Below are positions 12,165 through 24,510 of a DNA stretch of 64,000 bases, piece after piece. Position 1 is the stretch's first letter. Each line of letters opens with the position of its first letter. The position numbers were made by a program, and so were the translations under genes. The notes under the pieces were generated by a model. It saw only the letters and a list, made by a program, of their open reading frames with translations, ran no database searches and had not been told where the DNA came from. The stretch comes from Trichopria drosophilae (Eukaryota; Arthropoda; Insecta; Hymenoptera; Diapriidae): the NCBI GenBank assembly GCA_030407085.1, contig CM059586.1, positions 91,075,501-91,139,500 of the forward strand, in the 5' to 3' direction.

Positions 12165-15100
12165 TTATCGACCTAAAAAGGGTAAAAGTGGCCTTTTTTG
12201 CAGTTTTTCCCGTCGATTTTTCGTCCTATTTTTTTATTCCAACCTATCCTACAGCCAACAGACGTTAGTGATAATCGAACCTACATGCAGTATGTCGAAC
12301 TAAACAAAATATCACGCATACCTAGACAGGTAAAATTACTTTGTTATTATAAGACATTGTACTTAACAAAATCACACTGACTAAGCAAGTCCTTTAACTA
12401 ATTATACGATATCACGGTGACTGAAAATTACACTACCAATGAATGTTGAGCTCGAGGAAGTTCCAGAGTTAAAAATATTATTCCCCTTCATTAATTACCG
12501 TTACATCGGTGAGAATAAAACTTTGCTGAGTTTGTAGAGTCAAGAGGAATATTTTCACTCAATTTATTAAGCACCGACGTTTCTCGGACGGACAAACGCT
12601 GGGTATTCAGACTAATGCGACCCGACAAGCTGTGAATGCTGCGATATATAACTAAGAGCCTTGGCCTGTAACCATTCAGAAGCACGATAAACATTCGAAT
12701 TTCACATTTCTCGAAATTGTGGAAAGAGGTCTTCTTTACCCACGGTCGTCCAATATTTATCAACCTCAATTTCTCCAATTTGAAAAATTCTTGCGAATGT
12801 TGGTATCGTCGATTTGATTTAATGAATCTCTCTTTTAAAGGAAAATTATACTGAAATAAATAAGTCTTGAATTAGGACCAATAGTCATGATGTAATAAAA
12901 AGAATCCTTGTTCGACAGAAAAGTAGAGACTTCTTCAAAAGTCTGAAAATTACTAAAATGTAGTACAAAATTTGAGATATTGTTAAGGACTTGAGCTTAA
13001 ATTAAGCCGATTGAGAATTTTCCACTTAAATTATTTAGACTACAATTGACCCTCTATACACTGAACAATAATTCATTAATATCTTGAAATGTCGTCTTAT
13101 TAAACACCGTCGAGTTTGATTCATAATTGAAACAAAAACTACTTTCATTGGTACAAACAGCTGTTGTATATTGATAGATCAGACCATTATTCCATTAGAA
13201 TTGTTAGTATTTTGGTTTCTAACATGTCCCCAGAGGGAACAGAAAGCAGATATATTTGATCAGGAATACGTAATTCACACAAATTGGGGGATTCAACATG
13301 GCGATTAAAGTTCAAAAAAGTTTATATTTATATGAAACTGCGTATCAAGAGCCGGAGTTTTGAGGTCGGTGTTTATAAAAAGGATATATCAGATTTGTTG
13401 TTTTGTTATTCATATTAAATTTATAAAAACCCGTGTGCAAATTGAAGCTGGGCTTCGATGGGGTTCTGTATAGATTTCCCCCAGTATATTAGGGCTCTGA
13501 CCATGCCGTGTAATAAGATCCCTGCCAGATTTAATGCTTGCACGTACAGAACCAGATCTCTATCCTTTTGCTCTGTTTTCTAAAAGTTACTGTAACTAAA
13601 AAGAAAGTTCCTAAGGGCGAGGTTTGATATATTAATTTGTTCCACGTACATCTGAACACAAAATATAATATACATACTACGTCATTCTGAAAGAGAATGA
13701 TATGACAATGTTCACTGCACACAAGTAAAAAGGGAAATTACCACACTAGAACTTCATCCGGAAACCCTCACATCAATCGATAGATAAATCCTATCATAAC
13801 CACACCTGGGCCTAGCAGACGCCTCCTAAAAAACATAACACAATTAACTAACCTTGAATTTGTAACCTGCGATTCTGACAATCCCCGAGTACTACACTTT
13901 GTTCAAATGGACTTATTTTCGGTGCGGATTGAAACATCGATAAATCAAAAACGCGTCTCAAAAACCCGACTCTTAAAAAATGTCTCGTAGAGAAGTCTAT
14001 TCCTTTATGTATCAGCTTTTTGAGCTTTTGACTGCTGCCTTTTCGGCTGCCAGTTTTATGCCTGTCAGTTGTTTGACCTGTCGCTTTCTTGATGTAATGG
14101 TTTTTGGACCGCTTATTTTTTAAATTCTTGTCCACCTTATTGCTTCCGCCATTTTGAATTATTTAACTATGAATTTGGTAAAAATAATGTGTTAGTTTCA
14201 TTAATGTTTGGTGGATACAATGTTCAATGTTACGCTCGAAATTAACAATGCATTTAAATAATAGAGCTTTGTATAAGGTAGGACAGTTTATTTTTGCGTC
14301 TATTTATTAGTTTATTTATTAAATTTTGAAAACACTAATACTTCCGTAGCAAAATTATGACGCGCGGCATACGGTATGCTGAAGGGGAATGTTATTATTA
14401 AAAGAATGAAATATATGATTTCAACGACTTTGCAAACATTCTGATAAATAAACATCCGTCCACTACGTTTCCGTAAATCATTATTGTTAATTTACTATTT
14501 ACTATAATTAGAAAAATCATCGCAAATCGATGCAGCTGTAATTACTAACAATTTATTTTAATTAAATTGCAGGTTAGTCATAAACAGTAATTGCATCGAT
14601 AGCAGTGATAAATTATAGTAATCAAAACATTTTGATCGATGAGTAAATGAATGCAAATGTATTAATTATTTACTATAGAATCAGTGGTTTTATCAAAATA
14701 ATAACTACTTTTTGTATATCGATTTCATCTACTGACCGGTATACGTGACTCAAATTTCAATTTGAAGTCTAAGAAAGATATTTCTTTACTTAAAACAAGA
14801 ATGTTGAAATAATAGAACTATGATAAAAACAGATAAAGAAACAAAACATTTAACAAACCCATGTTTCTTTTAAAGCAATCGTCTATTGTTTTAACGATTG
14901 CAATTAGCGAAAAGTTGAATAAAAAATGTTGTTAGATACGCTTTTTTGCGTATTTTTAGAATCTCTTATCACATAAAACACAACTGTTGATAACTACAAT
15001 GAAAAACTGAATTTAGGACTTAACCCTTTAACGCCGGAACTCCGTTTCTTTTCGATCACTTTCAAAGTTACGACTTGCTACTACAGGGGAATATATCTTC

Positions 15101-15747
15101 AGTAGATTCCACTGAAAACTTCAGTAAAATGTACCGAAAAAAATTATGTAACAATTATTAAATAGAATTTACTTAATATCATTAGCTCTCTTCACTTCAA
15201 ACCTGATATATTTGAGTTAAATACTTAAGTTCCTCAAATCATTCAATACAACTTGCCAATATTTGGAAATTTTTATCCTTCTTGTAGTTAATAATGATTA
15301 CCGTAATTAATTTCAATAATGTGCGAACACTCTTAATGTTGTAGAATTGGCGAAAAACACGTTTGGTACCGACAATGGAGGTTTGTCACAAATTCTACGA
15401 CATTGCTAGATTCTTGCCTCCTCAATTTTTATCGAAATCAAACGCATAAAGAGGCCAATTCTTCGTTTTTTTTCAGCTGTACTACTTTTACCTGTATGAC
15501 ATTTCGTTAGCTATTTAGCGAAGTAAGTTAGATGCGAAAAACCGCAAAAATTGGCATTTTTTAGTAGATTGAACGTAAATGTTTTCGATGTTTCGTTATT
15601 ATTAACAATTGCATTGTTGACATTTTCACTGTTGTTTGCTTGCATTGTTTTTGTTTGTTTTATAAGTCGAATACTCGCGCCATTTGTCACATTTAATTAA
15701 ATAATTTTTGACGTGTTTACGTTTAGAATCATTATGTTGCTAAAATG
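12165..15747. other. Gene-poor AT-rich stretch, nothing recognised
   Basis: Frames such as 95 codons minus at 12491-12778 and 95 codons minus at 13848-14135 show no family signature; the second is Lys/Arg-rich at its start. TTAACCCTTTAACGCC at about 15020 resembles the ends of the TTAA elements elsewhere in the window, but no partner end was found. Confidence 0.45.
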
Positions 15748-15975
15748 TTAAGGTTGACATAATATGTCTCGTCTTAATTCTGTGCATACTGAAACCGGTA
15801 TAATGATTAGATTTCTAAAACATATTAGGTTTATGTTCTCGAATTCGAGATTTTTCAATCTACTTGTTGTCCTGTAATCACCTTTACAATATTTACAACT
15901 AATTTGATAAACTACATTATTTAAATCTAACAATTTTAATTTGTCGAACAATGTTTACATTTTAGTTAATGAGAC
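15748..15975 (-). pseudogene. Penelope-like element fragment, GIY-YIG endonuclease relic
   Basis: The minus-strand frame reads NNVVYQISCKYCKGDY..., matching the two-cysteine start of a PLE GIY-YIG domain (VVY.I.C..C...Y). The YIG element is degraded (GDYRTT). After a frameshift, a second frame continues with SRIREHKPN, the usual arginine/glutamate/histidine segment of this domain, followed by an in-frame stop. No RT remains beside it. In an intact PLE this domain nicks target DNA. This copy is dead, short and frameshifted. Confidence 0.6.
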
Positions 15976-16447
15976 AATTTATTAAAAAAGATTAGTGTCT
16001 GAAATGATACATATCCACACTCAAAAAAATAACATAAATAAAATGGAAGATACCAAAAATTTAGCTACAAGTTACCGACAGTTACTAAGCATGTGGAAAA
16101 GAAAAAAGTATAAACAAATTATGATTATAAACATAAAAGTTATAATTATTTAAAAATTTATTTTCTGTAATAATAATATTAAAAGCGTTGTGGGTTTAGC
16201 AGTTGCGTATTTATGAAATATATAATAGGCTTAATAAGGTTCAGGTATGCATATCTCAGGTTCATTGTGTAACTTATTGTGTTTACTTATTTTATCTTTT
16301 CAAATGGTTGACGAGTCACTTTTTTATGTGACAAAAATATCGCGATTAGCCAGGTGAATTTTAAATGTTAGTTAATTTTTTATCCAGGTGTACGTGTAAC
16401 AGAATGACTAAAAAAGTTATGTATTGATAAATGTACGATGCTACCAA
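15976..16447. other. No gene or repeat recognised
   Basis: AT-rich DNA with no supported feature. Confidence 0.45.
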
Positions 16448-16728
16448 TACGGCAGTCCCCGTTCTAAGTTATCCGGACCATTCTTCACAGATTGTCGTAA
16501 GTTATACCCATTATACCCGAAGCTCTGCCCATTACTTTTCCTTATTACCCCCTCTTCCGCGAGTAGGAGTAACCGAAGCATTCCAATCTTTGCCGATCTT
16601 AGCCGAATAACACAGCGAAACAATGTGGTGGGGGTTCGAGTGGAGTACGCTAGTATACCTTCGAACAATGCAAATGTATTATTTAGTACGATCTTTGGTC
16701 GCGATAACTTAGGACGGGGAGTACTGTA
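16448..16728. mobile_element. TA-flanked MITE, 281 bp, pogo-like termini
   Basis: The left end is TACGGCAGTCCCCGTTCTAA and the right end, in reverse, is TACAGTACTCCCCGTCCTAA; both include a terminal TA and continue into AGTTATC. The interior is GC-richer than the flanks and repeats AAGTTAT(A/C)C words. The opposing 104- and 116-codon frames over it are shadows of a non-coding element. TA duplication with CAG-like ends suggests the mariner/pogo group. Confidence 0.8.
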
Positions 16729-17069
16729 CTCGGAATAAAGTTTTTCGGCGTTTTTTATGTCGGCAGTCCTGAAGATAACAAGGATCGTCAAAACATTGAC
16801 AAAAATTTAACGATTTTTGTCCATTTTTTTGACACTAGCGGATCGACAGAAGATTTTGAATAATATACACTAGATTTGTTGGACATTAATTTTTTAGGTG
16901 ATTTACGTAAACTTTTTAAGGGAAATTTCTCTGCGTGTACTTTTGCAGATACTATTATGAATTTAAATGCTAATTTCGTCACGTGAATACTAAAATTTAC
17001 TATTTTGTTGCAACGTTTTTTAAAATAAAGTTTGAATTACTTCTACACCTATATTTAGCTGGTAATTAT

Positions 17070-17391
17070 TATGGGTGCACCTCAAAAACCCGACATTCAA
17101 AAACCAGATATTTAAAAAAAAACAGACATTCAAAAACCACACTACATACAAAAAATGATATCGGGTCGACGTCCTTGAGGTCTCACTGGAAGATCATTTA
17201 AAAATGTTTGACGAAGCGATTAATTTTTTAGGTCACTTGAAGGTCAAATCAGTTTGACCCCGGATTATTTATTAAGCACACTTAGAATTTAATGATTAAT
17301 AGATGTCTGGTTTTTGAATGTCTGATTTTTGAATGTCGGGTTTTTTAAATGTCTGTTTTGTGATTTGTCGGATTTTTGAGGTGCACCCGTA
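17070..17391. mobile_element. Fold-back element with a 5-bp target duplication, 322 bp
   Basis: The TIRs are TATGGGTGCACCTCAAAAA and, in reverse, TACGGGTGCACCTCAAAAA. They are flanked by ATTAT at 17065-17069 and 17392-17396. The arms are built from repeated ACATTCAAAAACC(A/C)GA words and their complements (TTTTTGAATGTC). No frame encodes a recognisable protein. The clean duplication makes this one of the best-defined insertions in the window. Confidence 0.85.
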
Positions 17392-17396
17392 ATTAT

Positions 17397-18479
17397 CAAA
17401 AATGTAAATTTGACCGCCTAATAAGTAGTATTTTATGTGCGTTAGCAGACTATTAGTAAATTTTGACAAAACCACTCGAAGCCATTTCTGGTTCAGCCCG
17501 AGGCAAAAATAAAATCCAAATGTCCTTAGAATGTTACGAGGACCGATGGAGGGCGCTAGAGGGTCATGGGGTTCACGAAGAGGAACAAGATCGCGACAAC
17601 AACGACTAGGATGGCGGCAACGATGAAACAGAAGAGAAGAAGAAGACAGGATAAAAGAGCAAAGAGGATAAGTATTCTCGCTGGTATCGGGCGGGGTTTG
17701 GATGTTTATCTCCGAATAGCTTCTCTCTCTTACTCTGTAGCTGTCTTCGTATTCCTCTTCGTGTATTCTTCCTTATTGTTTTTTTTTCATTCTCTCCCTC
17801 TGCCTTCGTTTTCTACGTAACTTTTCTTCATCTTTACCTACTGCACAGCTTCTCTTCATTTAATAATTTCCTACATATGTATTATATGGGCTTTTCCAGT
17901 CGATGTAATAACAAGTGCTATCACTACTTAAAATCAAACGACTTTCTTGTAAGTCTATGAATTTTAATTGAACGTCGTAATATCTCTTAGGCTGAAATTA
18001 TAAAAAAGCAATGGTTGCCTCATCACGTATTATCATTTCCGGTACAATACGTTAACGATGATTTGAAGTTGACAAGTAGATATTAGTTAGATGTTCGAGA
18101 AGCATCAGGATTTTTTCATCAGCAATTTTTTTATTCCATTTCTATTCAATTCTACATTTTTGAATAATACAAATATTTCTAAATGCAAATTCACTTTTTA
18201 AATGGTAATATACCTTATAATTTTTTTCAGCATTTATAAATAGACTTAAAAGGTCTCCTAAACAAACAAAATGGTTAACATTCTCCAGGGTTTCCGATAA
18301 AGCTTTGGGAGCCAATTTTCATTATATTTTGAAAAAGTGTAGCACATGTTTGCTTTTTAAAGTCGTTGATGCCTATACCAATATTTAATGATGGCTACAA
18401 AAGCTAGCGCATGTTGTGAATCCGTTTTGGACCATTATCTGCTAGAAATACTACAATTTTTGTAGCCAAACATATCAAA
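17397..18479. other. Low-complexity purine then pyrimidine tract (17560-17820) and unannotated DNA
   Basis: 17566-17820 holds an 84-codon frame that is Arg/Lys/Thr-rich and then hydrophobic. It arises from a purine-rich tract followed by a TTC/TCT-rich tract and is probably not a gene. Nothing was recognised in the rest. Confidence 0.4.
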
Positions 18480-19510
18480 GATGAACCAGGATCGACAAAC
18501 ACGTAACAAAACATTGCGTCCTACCTCCACAATAGACTTCAAAAACTGACCGCCATAATAGCCAACAAATTCACCAACAAGTATGAAATATTCCACAAAG
18601 TAGGCCTCATTACAATATCCCAGATATCCTAAACATACGCAATATTATAAATATAATAAAATACACAGAACTCCAAACAACGAAATTGTCCCTTATCAAT
18701 AGCTGAAATCCAATAATACATCATGAAGACAATCGAAAATAAAATACACAAAAAACCGCATTTATCAATAAAAGACAGAAGGACTATCAACAACTTAAAA
18801 GAAATCAAACTTTTTATGCTGAATATTCCAAATATCATGTTTGCACAAGTAGACAGACAACATAAACGTGTCCATATATAAATCATCGTATACACAACAA
18901 ATGGTATTATTACTGGCTGATAATAACACATATATACTACAGTCTCCGAAAACCCTCTGAAACAAATACAATCATCGAGTTATGAGAATCTGGAATTTTT
19001 TAATATTAAAGAATACGTACCACAAATTTATCATAATAATAGCCTCACACAAAAAGACAAAACCCTACCCCGAGTCTATGGCCAACTCAAAAATTCACAA
19101 CCCCACAGCACCTTTAAGGCTAATCGTGTCCCAGTGGCAAAATCCCTACGGAACCTACTCCAAAACAATACCTAAATCCCAGCTCACACATAAAGAACAG
19201 CACCCATCTGCACGAACTCATCAAAGCGTAATAATTCCCGATGAACAAATCCTAATGTCTTTAGACGCCGTATCACTTCACGAACATTCAACTTGAACTT
19301 GTTAAAAAAGTACCGCAGATATTCACACTTTAAAAGATCCACACTAATCCCATTCGACAACATTCTTAACTCTGTAGAATTCTACTGTGACAACACTTAT
19401 TTTCAATTCATAAAACACTATTAGCAGCAAACCTTTGGCATATCCATCGCCAGCTTAAACGATGTTTGCTGATCTGGTTATGGATGAGTTGGAATCGGAA
19501 AACAACGCCT
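18480..19510 (+). pseudogene. Penelope-like element relic (reverse transcriptase region)
   Basis: The clearest part is 18982-19310, where the translation reads ...PESMANSKIHNPTAPLRLIVSQ... and ...IPDEQILMSLDAVSL. The first matches the conserved PLE segment G.PKIHKP..PLR.I, and the second is RT motif A (SLDVVSLFTNIP). After frameshifts and a stop, EFYCDNTYFQF, QTFGIS and MFADLVMDELES (about 19376-19494) correspond to the template-contacting segment and motif B. Motif C (YVDD) and the GIY-YIG domain are not found downstream. The upstream portion (18480-18980) is Lys/Asn-rich and only weakly supported. Confidence 0.75.
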
Positions 19511-22099
19511 ACCGGTTAGGTATTTCTTAGATAATAGCTTTTTTATTTCTTTGAGAATGGTTATGACTTCACAATTTGTGTCGCAATTTGACACAAATTT
19601 TGAAAAAAATATATATAATACTTATGAAAATTTTTCTGTATTTGTCATTAAAATGTTTTAAAACATGAAAGCAATAGTAATTATTATGTACATCTATATA
19701 TTTAACGACGTGGTTCAACTCATTTTATTGGTCTTATCTTCGTCTGGAAGATGATATTGTTTATGGTAGAGGTAGGTGCCACTAAGAGGCCCTGCGGGGT
19801 TACCCTTAGGTAAATTCAATGAGAAATAATTTCAACGATTTTAATAATTTATTAACACTTTTTCGACGACCCAACATATTCCCGCTTGTATTTTCCAATT
19901 ATTTCCTGGATTGAAATATTGCTCTTTGTGATTGGAAAACTAGTCTTTCGAATGAGTAAAAGATTACTCCCGAAGAAGTAAAATGTCACTTTAAAGTGTA
20001 GGAATGATAGCGAACGTCGTTCAAATACTAATAAATGCGTACATAAACAATAACAACTATAGTTATGACGAAGTTGATGTGATTTGAAAATCGACGAAAC
20101 GGTCACTCCCCGAAGAACGAGACTTGGGTTCAGTGGTGTATTTTCAAATAAATAATACATTCTTAGTAGTTAGTCGACTTGCCATAATTTCCCTCGTTAC
20201 AATCCTTATAAAAGGGATAGTCCGATAAGATTAAGGTTTGGCGCAAAATAAATTGCAACCAAGCCAATTCTTTCGGGATCCTATTCCAAGACTCGTTATA
20301 AAAAAACGTATTCAAAATCCGCCAAAACATGTCCAATTCGTTTTTTTACAGAATTCAATTGACCACGTCCAAACAGTTTCGTTTAAGTAGTTGGTTTTCA
20401 GTGCCGGGTGACATTATGTAAAATTTCAAAATGTGCCTGATTAATTCAGGGCCGAGGTTGAAGTAACAAATTTCCTGAATATCATTAAAAGAATGAAAAA
20501 AGTCCACTTCATTCAAATGAAACTCGATACTCGATAATTTTAAAAGTTGCAAATATGAAGTCGAAATTGAAAATGTCGGATCGAATATGAGCGATGAAAG
20601 CTCAGAGTAAACTCGTTTCCTAAAAACATTTCTGCACACATTTCTGTATGATTGATAAAGTATGGTGAACAAAGTATGATTTTTCCTGAAGTATCTACTT
20701 TTTATCTGCCATTTTGAATTTCTACATTTCGACTATCAATTATTCGGTACTAGGAATCCCGAAAAATTTCAAGTATCGAGTTGCACTCGAAGCAAGTATT
20801 ATTTTTGTATTGTTTGAAAAAGAAATGCATTTCATTTTTGCGTACTTTTATCATTTTCTCCGCTGAATTAATTCGTCATCTTGAATTTTCACATGCTGCT
20901 GGCATTATATAAAACAATTAACTGGACAGGAGAAGAATCCGCGAAGCAGATTACATTTATATCCATGTAAAAAAGTTTGTATCAAAAATGTCAAATCAGT
21001 GCCAACAAATTATTATGATTAACTTTAATTAATAGCTATTCATTAGAATTAAATTAAAATTGCAAGATGTTTTTTTGCCGTTACATTGAACCGTGAATAT
21101 TTTAAATAAATCAAGAGATGTTTTTTATTTGGACATGGTTCCATAAATTAATTTTTTTTTAAATCTTTCTAAACTTTGTTATTTTTCTAAATATATATAG
21201 ATATTTTAATAACAAATCATTGCTAAATAAATACAGGATAGAAAAATGAAGAGTACGCCACTTTTTCAATTTTTATACAAATTAAGAAATGTTATAAAAT
21301 ATATGCGGATATTGTGAAATTAATATAGGTATGTATTATTAATATTTTCACTAATAAATACTAAAATTCTCAAGGAAATTTGTGCGGAGTTTACAATTCT
21401 TGAAAATGTATATCCACACGGCAATTTTTTTTTCTCATATTTTAAGAATAAATAAATTTAATTTTCATTGAATCCAATCCTTTTAGCGGTATAGAGCAAG
21501 TACTCGTAAATACTTATTCAGTAATAAAGCTCTGTAAAAATCACAGTTAATTTAACCCTAGGTCACGGCAGCACGACATCAATTGCCAAGTTATATTAGC
21601 AGATGGCACATTATTATCAATCACGACTAAACACGTAAAGCCTTAAAACGGCATAAATTACACCCATTTTCAGCGTGCAACTACAGATGCTATTCCCAGA
21701 TGGAAATTACTTAAAATACATTTTCTTGATCTCTTTTGTGCTCTGCTTAAATCCTTTGTTATTTTTACGTTTCCTCCATCGGATTTTTCAATATATCGGC
21801 ATTTTTCTGAGAAATCGTTGGACACATTTACAAGTTTTATTTTGATCAATTTGGTTTCAATTGCAGTTAAATATATCATTTTGCTGTATACTTTGGCTCA
21901 TGTAGAATTTTTTCTTATCAATATCTGACCCTAGTGGAAGTTTCGATAAATCCAATAAGACGAATCTTGATTTATAAAGATATTTTTAGATAATGTCGAT
22001 TTTTGGTTATTAATATTACAGCACGAATATACTAGATAAAATCGTTTGTTGATTAATTAATATAAGATATGCATAACAGGGATTTTTTTTGCGATCTTA
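19511..22099. other. Gene-poor AT-rich DNA
   Basis: No gene recognised. Minus frames of 102 codons (19852-20160) and 105 codons (20355-20672) show no known domain. A short GCCATTTTGAATTT word at about 20708 resembles the dispersed GGCGGA-type module. Confidence 0.45.
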
Positions 22100-22280
22100 T
22101 AAAAAAAAATAACGCCTTTGGCCTACTAATAAATAGTAGCCAGTATTGGACATTTCGTCCTCAACGTTTCTAGTGACTAGTACTCTTTTTGAAGATGCTA
22201 ATATTAGCCTAAAATTTATAAGCCAGTGTCCAATACTGGCTACTGTTTAATTTGTAGGCCAAAGCCGTTATTTTTTTTTA
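22100..22280. mobile_element. TA-flanked fold-back MITE, 181 bp
   Basis: The left end is TA, an A-run, then TAACGCCTTTGGCCTACTAA; the right end mirrors it (GTAGGCCAAAGCCGTTA, a T-run, TA). Inner arms AGTAGCCAGTATTGGACA and TGTCCAATACTGGCTACT are perfect complements. It is non-coding. Likely a mariner-type MITE because of the TA ends. Confidence 0.8.
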
Positions 22281-22519
22281 ATGAGATGTGAGTATTAATA
22301 TTTAATTTTGCATAACCCTTTTTATCCTGCAGTTACAAACTTTTGTATACTTATTTGAGAATAAATTACATTCATTTTTAGAAAAATTAATTAATTTCAC
22401 GATGTTAGAGGCGCCGAACATGTTTTACCATTCTTTTATAATAATGTTTTTATTTTTGAAAAATTTGAGGACTGAACTCGATAAATTCGATGCTCAAAGA
22501 CTATAGAACTCACGTCGAA

Positions 22520-22745
22520 GGCTTTCGAAAGGTACAACTGGTACAAATTAGTACTGTAATAGTACCGGCATGATACTGACATAGTACTGATTGCCGGAGT
22601 TGCAGTAGTGGCCGCCAGTACTGGGCCGGTAATGGGCCAACACCGGCATGTAACGATGTCCAGTACTTACTGCCGGAATAAGGCACTACCGAACCAGTAC
22701 TCACCATGCAACAGTACTGCAAAACAGTACTGAATTAGTACTAGG
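22520..22745. repeat. AGTACTG/CCGGCA-rich repeat block, part 1
   Basis: In 225 bases the words AGTACTG, CAGTACT and GTACCGGC recur about ten times at irregular spacing, together with GCCGGNA words. CAGTACTG is its own reverse complement. The block is followed by about 300 bases of plain AT-rich DNA and then by part 2 at 23045-23735, so both may belong to one element. Confidence 0.8.
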
Positions 22746-23044
22746 ATGCCGTCCAAAAAAATTATATCCTATAAAATATCGTAAAATATTTATTTTTATA
22801 TAATTAAAAGATTATTTGCAACTCATTGTTTTCCTTATATTGTTAGTAATATGTGTACAACTGTTATATATCTGTCGTCTAATATTTTATCCTTGCATTT
22901 CATATTATTAACGTATTTCACTTTTATACAGAACATCGCGTTTGCGTATTTATTATTCGAAAAAAAATATATATTTTGAAAGTAATTTGTCTACAAATTA
23001 TATCGAATCGAATTTATATTAATATTAATTTTATTTCGGACACT

Positions 23045-23735
23045 ATCACTGATTTTTAGTACGGGGCCAATACTGATATAGTACCGATGTCAGTACTGAC
23101 TCTGCTCCGAATGTCAATACTGAGCGGTAGTATCTCGTCGGTTCTGATTTACTCCGGTTGTCAGGATTAATTAACTCATGAGCACGACTACTGACTGACA
23201 GTACATGGTCAGTACTGATGAGGTTCGGAAGTCGGTAGTGTCTTGACTCTGTATGTCAGTATTGATTGTTAGTACTGGTTGAATACATTTACAGTGGTGC
23301 AGGCAGTACTGATTTCTCTCCGAAAACAGTACTGGCGGTCAGTATTGAGTCAGTAGTGATTTGCTTCGTCGGTCAGTAATAATTTCTTACCGACCGCAAT
23401 ACAGGCAATTAGTACTGGACCGGTACTGATTGTCTTCGGCGATCAGTAATCTGTCATAACCGAAAATAGTACTGACAACCAGTACTTTGTCAGTATTGAT
23501 TTGTTCCGGCGGTCAGGAATCATTTCATACCGACAATACGGGTAATCAGTACTTTGTCACTACTGATTTGTTCCGGCGGTTAGTAATCTGTCAATACCAA
23601 AAACAGTACTGGCGGCCAGTACTAGGTCAGTACTTTGCCGATGTTATTGCCAGTACTGACACATTTTCGTTAATCAGTACCAGGTACCAAGACTGGGTCA
23701 GTACGTATCCGGTATTTTGCTCCGCACATTTCTAC
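23045..23735. repeat. CAGTACTG-rich repeat block, part 2
   Basis: About 690 bases carry more than 25 copies of (C/T)AGTACTG-like words, often as (T)CAGTACTGA or separated by short CCGGCGGTCAG-type spacers. The block ends in GCACATTTCTACCTGGGTAG. Sister clusters at 29325-29580 and 52688-52775 end in the related ACATTTCTACT, suggesting a common terminus. An 89-codon frame over it is a by-product of the repeats. Confidence 0.85.
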
Positions 23736-23829
23736 CTGGGTAGGACCAAAAAGTAATTGCAATTATTATAACAAATACAATAAAAGACAAACACTAGTTT
23801 TGTCTACAAACAATATTTTTGATGCAGTG

Positions 23830-24180
23830 GTGTAAAGTGCGGCTTTTGTAAAGAACTTTACACATACACACGTGTGCCGAAATATTGTTTTCTTCACACC
23901 GCCCGCAAGCGGAAGGAAAGATGCCGCTTATCCTACCGGCCATAAAGAAAAATCGTATACTTCCCTCGGGAAGTAAAAAAGAATGCCTCAGACTGCCTGT
24001 TTCTCACCCTCGGCTTCACCTCGGGTAAAAATTACACGCAGTCTGAGACATTCTTTACTTTACCTCCCTCGTTGAGTAATATACTATTACGTGCGGCTTT
24101 TCCCTGCGTAAAGTATAATCGAGTGCGTAAAGTTTACTTTACGCACGAGTTTACTTTACGCACCGAAAAGACGTATATAA
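23830..24180. repeat. Compound fold-back repeat (CCCTCGGG / GCGTAAAG motifs)
   Basis: GAATGCCTCAGACTGC (about 23981) and GCAGTCTGAGACATTC (about 24038) form a stem flanked on both sides by GTAAA and CCCTCG words. Further out, GTGCGGCTTTT occurs at 23837 and 24091. GCGTAAAGTTTACTTTACGC is a perfect 20-base palindrome at about 24133. It is a non-coding, probably non-autonomous element; exact ends are unclear. Confidence 0.65.
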
Positions 24181-24269
24181 ATGTATTTTGTACCGATGTG
24201 AACGCTAACCTCTCTTACTGCTCGTGCCCGTAACCCTCACATTCGTAGATAAAATTTTTACGCACTTGT

Positions 24270-24500
24270 ATCGAAATAGTATTTTTCGATATGAAGCCGT
24301 AAAACGAGATTTTACGGATCGCATGAGACGTATGCCGAACATTATTGTTCGATATTGAAAGCTGTAAAAATTCGATTTCGCGGGCTGCATTTAGTCCGTA
24401 CAGGTTATTCTTTTGACAGCACAGATGCATGTTACACGTGATCCATAAAATTACATTTTACGGACTAAAAGCAGACCGTAAAATCGGATTTTACGGTTGT
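24270..24500. repeat. CCGTAAAAT/ATTTTACGG palindromic repeat cluster
   Basis: GCCGTAAAACGAGATTTTACGG (24297-24317) and ACCGTAAAATCGGATTTTAC (about 24475) are near-palindromes. Further ATTTTACGGAC and GCTGTAAAAATTC words lie between, in both orientations. A stray GATTTTACGGCC is at about 55593. Frames of 61-73 codons over it are repeat shadows. Confidence 0.6.
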
Positions 24501-24510
24501 AGTACCGAAA

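Noticed and set aside
13848..14135. 95-codon basic minus frame
   Set aside because: Lys/Arg/Ser-rich composition near its start only; no zinc-finger or homeodomain pattern could be found.
15020..15050. Left end of another TTAA element (TTAACCCTTTAACGCC)
   Set aside because: No matching right end next to TTAA was found within a few kilobases.
16424..16791. 104-codon plus and 116-codon minus frames
   Set aside because: They lie across a 281-bp MITE with clear TIRs, so the open frames are fortuitous.
17566..17820. 84-codon Arg/Lys-rich frame with a hydrophobic end
   Set aside because: Produced by a purine-rich tract followed by a pyrimidine-rich tract; no homology recognised.
22100..22280. 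microRNA precursor
   Set aside because: The stem has TA-flanked TIRs and long A/T runs typical of a MITE; nothing indicates Drosha/Dicer-type precision.
22520..23735. CRISPR-like array or satellite
   Set aside because: The repeated word is only 7-8 bases with irregular spacing, there are no constant-length spacers, and the context is eukaryotic.
23487..23756. 89-codon frame inside the CAGTACTG block
   Set aside because: Its composition follows the repeated word (recurring S/T/Y/Q), so it is a repeat by-product.
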